DNA from: Gymnopilus junonius
Taxonomy: Eukaryota > Basidiomycota > Agaricomycetes > Agaricales > Galerinaceae
Direction: 5' to 3'
Assembly (NCBI GenBank): GCA_015501075.1
Contig: JADNYJ010000080.1
Location: forward strand, 62,001 to 126,000
Length of the DNA stretch: 64,000 nt
The notes below the pieces were generated by a model. That model made no database searches, was not told the origin of the DNA, and saw only the letters and a program-made list of their open reading frames with translations. The stretch's first letter is position 1; each line of letters starts with the position of its first letter. The position numbers were made by a program, and so were the translations under genes. Below are positions 50,251-61,513 of this stretch, piece after piece.

Positions 50251-51748
50251 CTCAAGGCCGCCTAGGTTTCATTCTTCCTTGAAGAAAAAAAAACCGATTC
50301 CCTGACGCTCTAAATGAATATCTAGTGGCCTATCACTCACAGAAAACACTCAGTGTAGGAGAGTGACCTTTGAAGCTCCGAGTCCAATATTAAGAAATTT
50401 CATGTTCGATTCCATAGATTTCATAGCTAGTACTGTCCGTTCCAATATACTCGATAATTTAGCAACAAGTCCTACAATGGATCGTGGGACATTGGTAAAT
50501 CCCAGTCAAATCAAACTTAGAAGAACACGCTCACCTTTTCTCATGTCAGAGCGAGCCGTCCATCTTCCCGTAGTATCCGACTTTGTACGTATTCGTAACT
50601 GCCCCTATCGAAACTGGCTGGTCGTCCGACGGTGTTCAACTGAGCTTGGAAATGTTCTAAAATAAAGGTAAGCCCCGATGTTATAGGTTATAGAGGAACA
50701 GCATACGACTTACCGCGACGTTATTCTAGCCTACGCCCCGCACGCATCCTTGTTAGCGTTTACGCGTAGTGCTGTTGTCGTAGTTGGCCGTTTTGGAGGA
50801 GGTGGGAGCTAGGACGAGGATATAGGAGAGAAGTGAATAATCGAGAGCTATAGTTGAAGTTGCATACTTACCTTCCAGGCTATAATTCTTGCGCGTAGTC
50901 GTACGCGTTCCGCAGTGGTTGCCTGTACCATTGCCATAGCGCCCTTCTATTGGCCTATCCGATCGTCGATACTATGTGTGGCCTTTCACAGCCGGGTTCA
51001 AGATATGGCTTACGTGTGAGGCTTCTATTTCATAGGCGGGCCAATTTGTCGCAAGGAGTTTGAAACGATGGGGAGTTTGAAACGACCCCGCTCCTGCCTC
51101 TCTACCTCACTCCTTTGCTCTAGAAAAAATCACATAAATACTAGACCTTCTGGTATTTAAGATGGTGCAGAAATTTTCTCAGAGAATGCTCTGGATGAGA
51201 AAGATATTGGACAGATGAGAAGTTTGTTACATCAAAACAGTCAATGTAACGAGATCATTAGTTAGATCTAGCCAGATCCTGAGGAGCGGTCATGCCAAAA
51301 TGTTACAAGCAGTTTCAGTACCTTTAGGCGAGCATCCATGCGAAATTTCATGTCGATTCTTGCAGTATTGCGTTCAGAAAACCTGGAGGACCATTCAGAG
51401 TCCAATCCAGAGTGACAGACGTGATGAGCATTCAAGCTCCGCTTAGACCTTCTGTTTATGTGGGCAGCACTGATGCTACTGCCAGCATGCCGTCCATTCG
51501 GCTTGTCAGCGGAACTTCAAATGAACCGTGACTGCCATGTGACTCTCATTTCAATCTCCCCATCCTTTCACTTTTGAGACGCGGAAATGCTCCTGTTGCT
51601 TGCACTTTCAACTTTTCGTTAAAAAAACTTTGCAAATCTAAAGAGAACGTAAAGTTGTACATCTCTGTAAAAGTTTAGCTCTCCAGAGCATGTGCAAGAT
51701 TTGATATCGATTTTTCAATGTTTCCATTTCAAACTCCCGACGAATCAT
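50251..51748. other. 1.5-kb stretch without a recognised gene
   Basis: The only ORF of note (100 codons at 50363) shows no domain. Repeated CGTAGT/TACGCGTAG-type sequence occurs around 50750-50920. No TIRs found here. Confidence 0.4.
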
Positions 51749-52263
51749 AGTAGTTGTCAGGCTCCTAAAACCAGCCTCTAGTATCGGCTCGCAAGAGCTT
51801 CATCTGAGAGCGGACGCATGTGTTTCATCAGAGAGCAAACATGGTCAAATATTTTGATGTACAAACAAAGCTAAGGGCTCAAGCTCGCGATATAGAGGCT
51901 GGCATTTTATAGATTCACGTGATCTGCATGGGCAATGTCAAGTAGGGTTGGGTAAAAATGTCTTGGTTTTTTTACTGGTAATTTACCTTGCCAGAGGGGT
52001 AAAGGTTTTGAGTGGTAATTTACCTGGGTCATGTGCTTCTCTGGGAGGTACTTATACCTCGCCAGGTCAGAATCCCAACAGAATCCAGATATCTGACTGC
52101 TGTAGGCTGAGGGGCTCAAGCACTTAGATGAGAAAGGATCATAGGATAATAAGTGCATGTATTCACACTTCTTGATACAAAAATTAGGCAACTGCCACAC
52201 AGGAGGGGTATTAACTGATAATTGGAGGCTCTCTTGTCAGTGGTGAATCTGGACTGTAAGAGA

Positions 52264-52803
52264 TACTGTTGTATTTCATTCAATTCACCACCCTCTGTGA
52301 CCTGTGACCTGCCCGGTGAAATGCCAGGTTCACCAGGTGGGCTTGGGACCTGTGACCTACCTAAAATTTCACCGGTGTTACAGAGTTGTCGTGGTGGACT
52401 GGTAGTATGTGTCAAAGTAGTTCAATGACTGCTCTAGGCAGTGGGTTTGATTCTCACCTGATGTGTTCTTTTTTGACTACTTACGTAGCAATCATCTGTC
52501 TGATTTTGGTAGCATGATATCAAACCCAGTTATGAAGACTCGGACATTGACCTCTAAGCCACAAAATACTTAGTTTAACTAATTACAGTCTCACAACTTT
52601 TATTTCTAGTAATTTAAGAATGCCAGAGTGGCAGTTCACCAGTTCTGGGGTGATTTTTGCGATTTTAAGTGCAAAAATGACCAAATTTATGGCCATCAAA
52701 TGGTTTCGCCACTCAGCCTTGTGACCATGGACAACTGTGACATTTTGCCGATTTTGGAGGGCCTGTGACCCATGACTGGTGAATTGAATGAAATGCAACA
52801 GTA
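52264..52803. mobile_element. 540-bp MITE nested in the hAT-like element
   Basis: Left end TACTGTTGTATTTCATTC and right end (reversed) TACTGTTGCATTTCATTC form TIRs of 27 bp with one mismatch, ending in TTCACCA. A TA at each outer end could be the target duplication. Short GTGACCTGTGACC repeats follow the left TIR. Confidence 0.65.
52516..52561 (-). promoter_or_regulatory. Pol III-like A and B boxes (tRNA-like)
   Basis: On the minus strand, TGGCTTAGAGG (52551-52561) fits the A-box consensus, and GGGTTTGATATC (52516-52527) resembles a B box, about 24 bp further on. A second B-box-like GGGTTTGATTC occurs on the plus strand near 52442. No complete tRNA cloverleaf is formed. It may be a SINE-like promoter inside the nested MITE, or chance. 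Confidence 0.25.
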
Positions 52804-54063
52804 CCTCCCAACATATTCTAGGTCCTGCTCCCACAAAATAGCCTTACATAACATTCTGGCCTTGTCAAAATTCTCCGTTCCCTCAGAGAAGAATGCACCA
52901 AATTTACTCAGCCTTTTCAATGACAAACTATTTTCAAAAACAGCAAGCCTGGTTGAAAAAGAAGACCAAGTAGCATTCCTCCAGTCATTGGCTATGCCTA
53001 CTGCTATAGACATCATGGAGCTACATGAAAGAAGGGACAATGCCCTTGCCAACAGCAAGGATATTCTATCTCTCTCCTACACCAGAGACTGAGACTGAGA
53101 AAATTTTGGATAATGAAGATGAAGACAACTCTTGACTCAACAAAGGGCCAAATGATCCCACATATACTTCTGCCACAAGACTTGAAGCTAAGGGTGAGGA
53201 TGCTAGTGAGAATCCTGAGCACTGCAGGTGAAGAAAAAATTGAGATTGGGCCAAAAATAATCATGTGACAGGTAAATTACTGGCCCCCTCAACTGGTTGG
53301 GGGTAACTTACCAGTAAGTAACCCCCCAGGAGGTTTTTTACCCAACCCTAATGTCAAGGCTGTTTTTACAGTGTGATGTGCAGGCGTGTCACCAGAACCA
53401 TGCCCAATTTGGAACTGCTGAATTTCCCCCTTGTCCACTACAATTAGGAGGTAAACCCCTTTCCTCATGTCAATTTAGCCATGCTGCTTGTTCAAACAGT
53501 TAAAGATAAATACAATTGGCACAATTAGCAATTATGCCACTTGAATAAGTGAGAAACATGCAAGGTAACCTTCCCATGGTGTTATTGTAATGAGTGCAAG
53601 TGAATGGGTTCACCTAATTGTATGCAAAAATATGGCTCTCCCCTGCTCATTCATACTAGAATTATGGTAACCAGTAATGGTAGACACATTATTAAAGAAA
53701 ACTCACACCTAATTTGCATAAATACAGGGGAAGGAACTTAATACTTGAAAGAATTATTGGATTAACAGCCCACAATGCCTCTCCCTTGTTGCTCTGCAGT
53801 TGATGATGTTCTCCGTGCCTTTGAGCATGCGAGCATCAATATTGGCAGCCTCCTGCCATAAAAAAACCTTGATGGTTGCCCACGCAGATCACGTGAATCT
53901 ATAAAATGCCAGCCTCTATATCGCGAGCTTGAGCTCTTAGGTTTGTTTGTACATTTGTTTGTATGTCAAAATATTTGTATTTCTCTGATGCAACACTGCA
54001 TCCTGCTCTCAGGTGAAGCTCTTGTGAGTGATACTAGAGGCTGGTTTTAGGAGCCTGAGTAGT

Positions 54064-55788
54064 TGTTGGAAAACCGCTAAGGGCATTATAATGCCGATAA
54101 TGCCGGTAATGTGGAGCCTTAATTATAATCCAATTATAATGCAAAGTGGATATTCCGTAATTCAGCATGCCAATTATAATGCTTGAGCTTGATTATAATG
54201 CACAGGGCCTATGTTAGGAAAATGGAAGCAGTGCCTCTGGGCACTTTCCTTATTTCATTCTTACCTTTGTATTCTGGCTCTCACGATTCTTACTTACTTA
54301 CTTACTTATGCCAAGGGATTTACAGGGTTTTGGCAGGTGCTGAGCCTGCCAAGAGTCATGTGCTTGTGACCTGAAATCGAGGGCAGATGTGTCACATTTG
54401 AGCACCTGGTTGTCCTCCAAAGTTGAGAGAACTTGCAGGCACGGCTTTCCCCAGCTCGATTGGGATGGACACCGAGGGTGGATTAATGGGACTGATGCAC
54501 TGGGTGGCCCAAAAATAGCCCACTTCTCAGCCCATCACTTGGCAGTGGGATGCGTCTTTGGCAGCTGTCTTCAGTCTCATCTCATCTTATGTACCAAAAT
54601 AATTACACAGAAATGCAGAAACATGTACTAAATATGTTATAATGGGAATAGACAGCAGCAATGGCCTTTTCAATGCAGTTGAACTGAGTACTGCTTCTGC
54701 AGACTGCAATTTGAGCTGGTTCAAGGCAATAAGTATTCCTTTTGGCAGACATAAGTTCAATAAGTAGCTTATCTGGAGGGATTTACAGTAAATCCAGCTT
54801 GCTTTACACTGGATTTACACAAAGTGAGCTGGTTCATTTCTGCTGTAAAGCCAGAGCCTCAGAGTGATGGGTGGCTCAAGCTCTCCTGAGCATGCCAGTG
54901 TGAGCTCATGTACACTCTAGACATGTCTTTTCCATACCTTTGAACTTCAAAAAAATTTCTCTGCTTCCTGAAAAGAATGCTAAAATTTTGGTGATCTATT
55001 CTCTTTGACTAAAAAATTTCCCTTGAGTCCCTACTGTACATGACTCTAAAAAAAGCCTTTGTAATTGACTTCCTTTCTGCAAGCTCAGCTATCTTCATGT
55101 GCAATCACATCACACCTAGCCCAGAACTGGACGAGTTCTGATGCATTCCGGGGCACCATCCTCAGGTCCATGCTAAAAATATCTGGCTTTACGGGCTTTA
55201 CAGTAAATCTATCCAAATAACCCTACTTACCTAAGACTGTTGAAATTAAGTAGCATACATGTGAATCAAACATGAGACTTACCTGAAATAATAACCTTGA
55301 GATGTGCATAACTTACTGCTGTGCCATAGCACTTTTTCATGTAAAGGAACCTAGAGCTTCAAATCAGCCAGTGACTGCAAGTGACCGCACCTTCCTAAAA
55401 TGGCCTGATTAATCAAAGTCCCTATATTTTCCTATCCAGACACTACAGTGGTCTCCTCCCTACTTTTAGCTGCTTAATATCAGTGATAATTGATGTAAAA
55501 TATAAAATATCTAATTGCACTTTGAATGACAGTCAAATCTTAGGGGGATCATGCAGAATCGACATTGAACTCAATGCCATATAAACCAAATGATAGCTTG
55601 GGACTTGATTACTCAGACTGCTTAGCCAGCTCCAGCATTACTGAACATCTGATTTGCATTATCTTATCAGTCCCTTTGATTATAATTCGGCCAGTAGAGG
55701 AATTGGGGCATCATAATGTGCATTATAATGGGGTTTGCCTGGGAAATAATGTGCACTGCATTATAATGCCCTCTGGGGTTTTCCAACA
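54064..55788. mobile_element. DNA transposon-like element with ATTATAATG subterminal motifs
   Basis: Ends TGTTGGAAAACC...AGGGCATTATAATGC; the right end is the inverted counterpart (GCATTATAATGCCCTCTGGGGTTTTCCAACA). The palindromic core ATTATAATG recurs at least four times within the first 140 bp and at least twice within the last 110 bp, like subterminal transposase binding sites. Its left end overlaps the right target duplication of the MULE. A target duplication of its own was not resolved. Content of about 1.7 kb includes a short TTAC repeat near 54292; no transposase found. Confidence 0.65.
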
Positions 55789-56042
55789 GTAGAAGGCAAG
55801 TCAGTTGTTCATCCAGGAACAGCAATATACTTACCTTGCTGACTCAAGACATCAGCTTGTGTTGTGAGCCATTCCTCAATATATCTGATCATACTTGCAG
55901 TTGTTACACCCTAGCCTGATTCTGGGACAGGAGCTACATGTAAAAGAGAGAGGGCAGTGTAAGTGCTTGAAAATGTGTGCCAAAATGCACACTGCTCATC
56001 TACTCTACTTGTCAAGCAAAAATAATCTGAGACCCACCAGAG

Positions 56043-57117
56043 TAGTGATGCCGCTGTCCAGTCCAGAACCGAGGTTTGAACCTGAACTTTTGAGGACTGG
56101 ACCACGGTTTAGTCCAAAGTTCAAGTGAATCCATGGACCGGACCAAGTGTTCAGTCCAAGGTTCGAGGACATGAAGACATGTGCGAACTTGTCTGAACTT
56201 GGCCAAGGTTTATCAACATCGATCATTGATCATCCCTTCATCCATACAACTCCCTATGATGCCTTCATTGTACTACCCTTCATTGCAATTAATGCTACCA
56301 TTCATCAGCTATAAAATGTTCCACAGCAGCAGCAAACAAAACAGAAGTTCAATATGGCTACTCCTGGATGCATGCAGCCATATGGTCATGTCAAGAAGCA
56401 GAACGCAGCAGCTCACGCCCATGGGATGAGCTAAAGAAATATCTTGAGAGCCCTCTGGAAGACATTGAGAATGTTGTCTCATGGTGGGGTGTAAGTCATC
56501 TTCAGCTTCCTTCTTTATCGTGTTCTGACCTCAGCATGCCTTTATTTCTAGCATCACACATTCCAGTATCCAACCTTATCTCGCATGGCACACAATTATC
56601 TTGCTATTCAAGGGTCTGTCACTCCATCAGAGCATGCCTTCTCAAGTGGCGGAATTACTGGCAGCCACAGCTGTAATTGCCTCAAGCACAAACCCTTCAA
56701 AGCATTGCAGATACTCAAGGGTGGATACTGTAATGGACATATTGGCATGACCGAGGAGGCTCAAAAACATGCCACGGATTTGTTTGAAGCATTCAAAAAT
56801 GTAGGTTCTAATTCTGTGGATGAAGTGGCCATGCTCAAGTAGATCTCGTCTATCAATTAGTTGGTTTTTAGTGTTACCTCCATCGCTAGCACTTCAGATC
56901 TGTGTATGGACCATGCCTATTAAATTTTACCTGCGTGTGGATGGCCTTTGGTTCGGTTCTCAGTCCAGACAGTCATGAACTGTGAACCGAACTTTTTTCA
57001 GACTGAACCGATAGTCCAGTTTGAAGTTCAGATATTTTTTGGACTGAACCTTTCATCCGGTTCTCGGTTCTCATAAATAGGTGGAGAACTGGACTGAACC
57101 AGACTTCGGCATCACTA
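56043..57117. mobile_element. hAT element with transposase remnant
   Basis: Ends TAGTGATGCCG and its reverse complement, flanked by the 8-bp direct repeat CACCAGAG (56035-56042 and 57118-57125). Subterminal regions contain many copies of GGTCCAGTCC / GAACCGA-like motifs on both sides. A C-terminal piece of hAT transposase lies inside (see next entry). At 1075 bp it is internally deleted. Confidence 0.88.
56420..56842 (+). pseudogene. hAT transposase C-terminal dimerisation-domain remnant
   Basis: Reads DELKKYLESPLEDIENVVSW in one frame, then after a probable short intron YPTLSRMAHNYLAIQGS, followed by TPSEHAFSSGGITGSH and KPFKALQILKGGYCNGHIG. The W...YP.L..MA.DYLAIQGS..PSER.FSSGG pattern is the hATC dimerisation domain, with His in place of Arg in PSER. 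The DDE catalytic part is absent. Confidence 0.8.
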
Positions 57118-57300
57118 CACCAGAGCCTGAAATGAGGTGTTGACCTGACACCATAGGTTCGGGTGAGCATATCCACCAATCTAGGATGATGCGAGAAAGA
57201 AAGAGCTATATAGTTCTGTGATAAGCTGTAGAGGAATGATACAGAGCTCATCTAAGGATAAGATAACAGGGTCAGAACCAGATCTTATAGTGTTCACATG

Positions 57301-57388
57301 GGGAACAAGTGGCTGTCCAATTGGCTCAAAATGAGCATTTTGTAATATAAAAGTGCTCATTTTGGGCCATTTGGACAGTTGCTTGCCC
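57301..57388. repeat. Short imperfect hairpin
   Basis: 57301-57337 and 57354-57388 are inverted copies (core CTCAAAATGAGCA and TGCTCATTTTGGG) with a few mismatches and a loop of about 16 bp. It could be a tiny MITE or an RNA hairpin; no target duplication found. Confidence 0.5.
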
Positions 57389-58462
57389 GTCATGTCATAA
57401 TCACCACTTACAAATAAGAATTTATTTGCCTCCTTGGTAAACACTCTCCCTTATCATGCTAGATCTAGTTTTGACACAGAAAAAACACTTTTCCAACTCA
57501 TTCTCAAGTTTTTTCTCCCCACCCTCCATCCCATACAGCATCCGGTACAGCTGGTTGGTTTCAGCACTTGTTCACTACAATCGAGCTCACCAGATGCTCA
57601 GGACTTGCTCAGGCTTCCTCAAATTCTGGAACCCTTTGGATCAATCAGGTTTGGTCAAGGCTACTGGCCAAAATTTCACCGCAATTCAGCCCAGCCTCTG
57701 AGGCACTCCAAATCACTTTTGAGATCCAAATCCGAGGAGCCTGGGCAAGCCCTGGGCACTCACAGTTATTTGTAGCCACACAAATTTCTTGCATTTAGTT
57801 TTCTCTCAAAGAATCCAAATATCCAAATATTTATTTCTCACACACTGAACCTTTATTTTCTGTTATTTGCACAATGGACAGTTATCCTATCAATTGAAAC
57901 CGATAAGCACGTCAGATAAATAAAATACCCAAAAAGACTTGCATTTACTGACAAACTTATCGCTCACCTTCTTCATCTACAGTGTCGTCGACATGTACGT
58001 CATTGGCCGCTTCGACTTCAAGTTGGCTCCGGCCGAGTCGGGTATTCTCGCCTGGGCCTAATTCCCAAGCTATTACGTCACATTCATTTCCCCTCGGGTA
58101 CATAATGGAGTCGAACCACTTGGCAGCATCCTTTTAAATTTCCTGCCACTCATTCTGGAATCCGGATTTTACGATTGAAACGACATTCTAACGATTCCGA
58201 ATTATTCAGGTCGGATCGCTCTGCTTTCGTGTCCCTTTCTATGGTGAACTGACGTTTTCTCTGCAGATTGCATTTCACTCTACGAATCAAGTACTCGGAA
58301 TTAGTGCTCGACTGTACTTAAACTCAACGTCAATATTCGTAAGTTGAATTTAATACAGTTTATCCTGGATGTCTGACGAAATATTCACTAGGCTTCTGCA
58401 TCTATACCTCTGCTTCCGCTTAATTGCAAGGAATATATCCTCGATATCAATTTCAACTCATC
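57389..58462. other. Intergenic; possible gene fragment at 57960-58061
   Basis: Plus-strand frame LTFFIYSVVDMYVIGRFDFK then LAPAESGILAWA and a stop follows a plausible intron; it looks like a degenerate exon of an unknown protein. Sequence 57430-57800 has a 113-codon ORF without features. No complete gene. Confidence 0.35.
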
Positions 58463-59296
58463 ATGGTAATGAACACTATCATTCGGTTCGGCTATCCAAG
58501 TAAGTATTCTGCTTGTTTCGATTCTAAACATTTCTCATACTTTCTTCCTTGTCAATAAAGTCATCTTTGGAATTCTGCTCGCTAGTTCCATAATTGAAGT
58601 ACGCCCAGGATTTTCCTCTCGATGACGTCTTCTGAACTTTCCCTTCTCCACAGCTGTCTATATCCGCCTGGCTGACCTCCAAATTCAACACCATGCACAA
58701 CAACAGCTCAACATCCGAGAAGATCAGTGTGCGGTACATCCTCTTCTGTTCCGTCTGGACAATCGTATTCGGCGGGGCATACTTTATAACATTCCTACTG
58801 GCAATTAGTGGTATAATCACCAGTATAGCTTCGCACACTCTCTTGTACGTACACCTTCCTTCTCTTGCGGATTTCCGTCGCATTTTTACCCTGTTTCCAT
58901 TCACTTCCCACTGCTGGCGCTGACTTCTTCCTTCTAGCCTGTTCGTCACGTGGATCCTATGGCTCGCTGCTGCGGCCGCTATAACCTCAAACCTCGGCGG
59001 ATCCCTAAATTGTAAGGTTAACACGGCCTTCTTCTACTGCGAACACCTCAATGCTTTGATGGGCTTTGCGTGGTTGATTTTGTAAGTCAATTCACTCTCG
59101 CCCTTCTTACCAATTGCATTACTTACCACACGGATTCAGTATCCTGTTGACGATTATCCTGATACTCGTCCTCATTCGTGGGATATCTCCGCTAAACGCG
59201 GAGACGGATACCGCGGTGCTCTTCTTGACGTGTAAACCATTGGAGGATTCACTGTCTCTGTCTCCTTTTTGCTTTCAAATGTACCCATCACTCTGA
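58463..59296 (+). CDS. MARVEL-like four-segment membrane protein
   Basis: Exons 58463-58499, 58561-58598, 58654-58844, 58938-59081 and 59140-59296 join to 567 nt (188 residues). Four hydrophobic segments: IIRFGYPIIFGILLASSIIE; VRYILFCSVWTIVFGGAYFI with FLLAISGIITSIASH; LFVTWILWLAAAAAITSNLG; and LMGFAWLIFILLTIILILVL. The Trp-rich third segment, followed by GGSLNC...YCEHLNA with two Cys, is characteristic of the small MARVEL-type proteins of basidiomycetes, thought to act in membrane organisation. The C-terminus (NAETDTAVLFLT...) may differ if a GTGTAAACC donor near 59230 is used. Confidence 0.75.
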
Positions 59297-59597
59297 GTTA
59301 CCCCACTGTGTCTTATAATATCGTATCCCGTACACTGATATCCATTTGCTATATTTTAGTTTGCTGTATGTATCAATGTGTCATCTCCTCGCACTATATA
59401 TACCACGTCCGAATTGATTCAAGGAACCTGAGAATGTTGTTTAATACCCCATCCTCCGCAAATATTCTGCAATCGTCTTTCTAGATTCCTTGGAAAACTG
59501 TTTCGATACTCTGAAAATCGGAGCTCGGAGACACAATTCGATCAGCTCAGCTACCCATCCTGCATGATCAAGAAAACGGAGAATACCCCACAAAGAC

Positions 59598-59894
59598 GCC
59601 AAATCATGTTTTGGGGCACCAATTGCGTCTCTGCAAGTAGCCTATGGAAATCAAAGATTTACTGTCCGTAATGGTTCCGTCAACTTAGCTAAGAATACCC
59701 TCCAGTTCGATATGATATTCGACGAAGGACACGTACCGCAGATCTTCACTGGAACTTTGACTTTGGATGCGCAGGGTGTTGACTTCACAGCCCTACACGG
59801 GACGATTAAAGTGCATCCGATATGGTCGACAGGGAAGACGCCTGCAGTATATTCAGCATACAACAATCATAGGGCGACAGTAATGCTCCGCTGA
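59598..59894 (+). CDS. Short hypothetical coding stretch (possible last exon)
   Basis: An open frame reads IASLQVAYGNQRFTVRNGSV, then QFDMIFDEGHVPQIFTGTLT and DFTALHGTIKVHPIW, with alternating hydrophobic residues as in a beta-sheet protein. It lacks a convincing ATG (first Met only at 59712) and is preceded by a stop near 59570, so an upstream exon is required. I do not recognise the family. Confidence 0.35.
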   Translation, partial: AKSCFGAPIASLQVAYGNQRFTVRNGSVNLAKNTLQFDMIFDEGHVPQIFTGTLTLDAQGVDFTALHGTIKVHPIWSTGKTPAVYSAYNNHRATVMLR

Positions 59895-61513
59895 AGGTAA
59901 AGGATCACTCCACGCCTGTATGGTCACTACGCAAATTCTTCGCTCATAGTTTCAGACCGCATAAACATCGACAGTCGCCTATACTTCTTCCCTTTATTCT
60001 CCTGTAAAAATATTTTATCTAGTGTGTATTCAAATTAAAATATTTTCCTACGTGATCTTGGAAGGCACGGAGCTATGTTGAACGAATGTAGCAAAATATC
60101 CAAAGTATGACGATACCAGCACACCTCAGCCCAAAAAAATTGCCTAAAAAGTTATACATATTTCATTGATAAAGCGATATCTTAACTACTCTGAATGATA
60201 GCAACTCACATGCGAGCGATCAATACGAAATAACGAGTAGAAGAGATGGTTATCAATATGGGGCCAATATGCAAGAATAACGACGCACGCAATGTTGTCA
60301 TTGAATATGAGACCATTTGTTTCTGTCTCAAATTTTGCTGGTAAAAAATCCCCCTAGCCAAAGCGTACCCATTGCATTCGGCGACCAAGAGAAAGCTTGG
60401 GCTCGACATGTCGCGCCGCCCAGTAAGCCTGACTAGCAAAACATGATTTAGGTCGCCAGCTCAGAGTTCAAGCGCTCAAATTCAGAGGGCGAGTTAAAAG
60501 ATTGCAGAGACCTGGTGGATAACCGTTTAAGCAGAGGTGTATGTAGGTACTAGGAGTCGACGACGGGTCGCCAGCGATGACTGGAAGCACGTGAGAGTGT
60601 TATAGTGACCGTGACGTCAACTGTACAGTTGACCGGATATAACCGACTCGATTTACTGTGCCAGTCTCTGCTCTTTTCCGAGTCTCTCTGGCGTTCCATT
60701 CGACTGAAATGATTTTGTGTTTGATTTGGTCTGCTTCAACATAGCAACCGATTCTTTTATTATGGCCTCACTTTCATTCAACTTCTCTGTGGCTTCCGAG
60801 ATGCCAATTTCCTGGCTGTTTCTGAGCAAAGAGGGAAAGCAACTCCGTATATCCTCCGTCTAGTACCCTATTTCAAAGATTTATCAACCTCTTCTGTTTG
60901 TGCGATCTTAGCATTCCCCACGGGAGATACTCTTGACTCTTTGGACATATATTAATAATGAAGGCTACTGGCAAAACACGAGGAGCTTAACTAAATAACT
61001 CATCGCTCAGACCCTTTCGTCTATGTTGTACCTATTTTTGTATCCGTGTTGGCAGGTGGAGTGTATTTCTCTCCGTGGCCAAGGGGCGTTGTAAAGTCCC
61101 ATTCCTGGGCCTTACGAGCTCTTACACTAAGCGAACCATATCGAACGCTGACCAGGAGTCTCCATTGTCGTAGGTAGTCATTCGACCTGGAAGGTTACGA
61201 GCTTGGAACTCAAAAACATCCTTCTTTCCGAATCGCTTTACAGATGAAGGTCTGCTTCCGATGATGGTTATTCATATTCCTCAGAAGTGTTCTGAAAGGT
61301 GAATAACATTTCTTAATTCATACTCTAGACCATGTAACGATTTCATCATAGATTTTCGAAGTTACACCACAATACAGAAGACACCAAAAAATATTCCCTA
61401 AAATCCAATGCGACCCTTTTCTCAGCTTGAAAACCTAAGCAGCGATTGTAAAACACCGGCCAAACTCCAAAGGATCGCGAAACGCCTGGGCAGCCGGAAT
61501 ACCTTGTTGAAAT
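59895..61513. other. 1.6-kb intergenic region
   Basis: ORFs up to 77 codons without features. A CAACTGTACAGTTG palindrome lies near 60618-60631, a possible regulator site. No gene recognised. Confidence 0.4.

Larger units (their letters stand above)
51943..53350. mobile_element. hAT-like element inserted in the MULE left TIR
   Basis: Ends TAGGGTTGGGTAAAAA and its reverse complement, flanked by the 8-bp direct repeat ATGTCAAG (51935-51942 and 53351-53358). Subterminal inverted stretches rich in GGTAATTTACC / GGTAAATTACTGG repeat at both ends. An 8-bp duplication and TAGGG-type ends fit hAT. Removing it restores the continuous inner part of the MULE TIR, which proves the order of insertion. 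The only sizeable ORF (52772-53092, plus) shows no transposase motif. Confidence 0.82.
51758..54057. mobile_element. MULE-like element, long TIRs, 9-bp target duplication
   Basis: The ends are CAGGCTCCTAAAACCAGCC and its reverse complement. They are flanked by the direct repeat AGTAGTTGT on both sides (51749-51757 and 54058-54066). The TIRs extend about 200 bp: left 51758 to about 51942, then after the inserted hAT-like element to about 53370; right about 53865-54057. Landmarks of both TIRs include CTCGCGATATAGAGGCTGGC and ATTCACGTGATCTGC. A 9-bp duplication with TIRs of this length is typical of Mutator-like elements. Without the insertion the element is about 884 bp and has no transposase, so it is non-autonomous. 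Confidence 0.82.

Noticed and set aside
52772..53092. 106-codon plus-strand ORF in the hAT-like element as a transposase
   Set aside because: No DDE or hATC motif is visible; could be captured or random sequence.
54286..54310. TTAC microsatellite
   Set aside because: Only four to five units inside a transposon; nothing beyond ordinary slippage.
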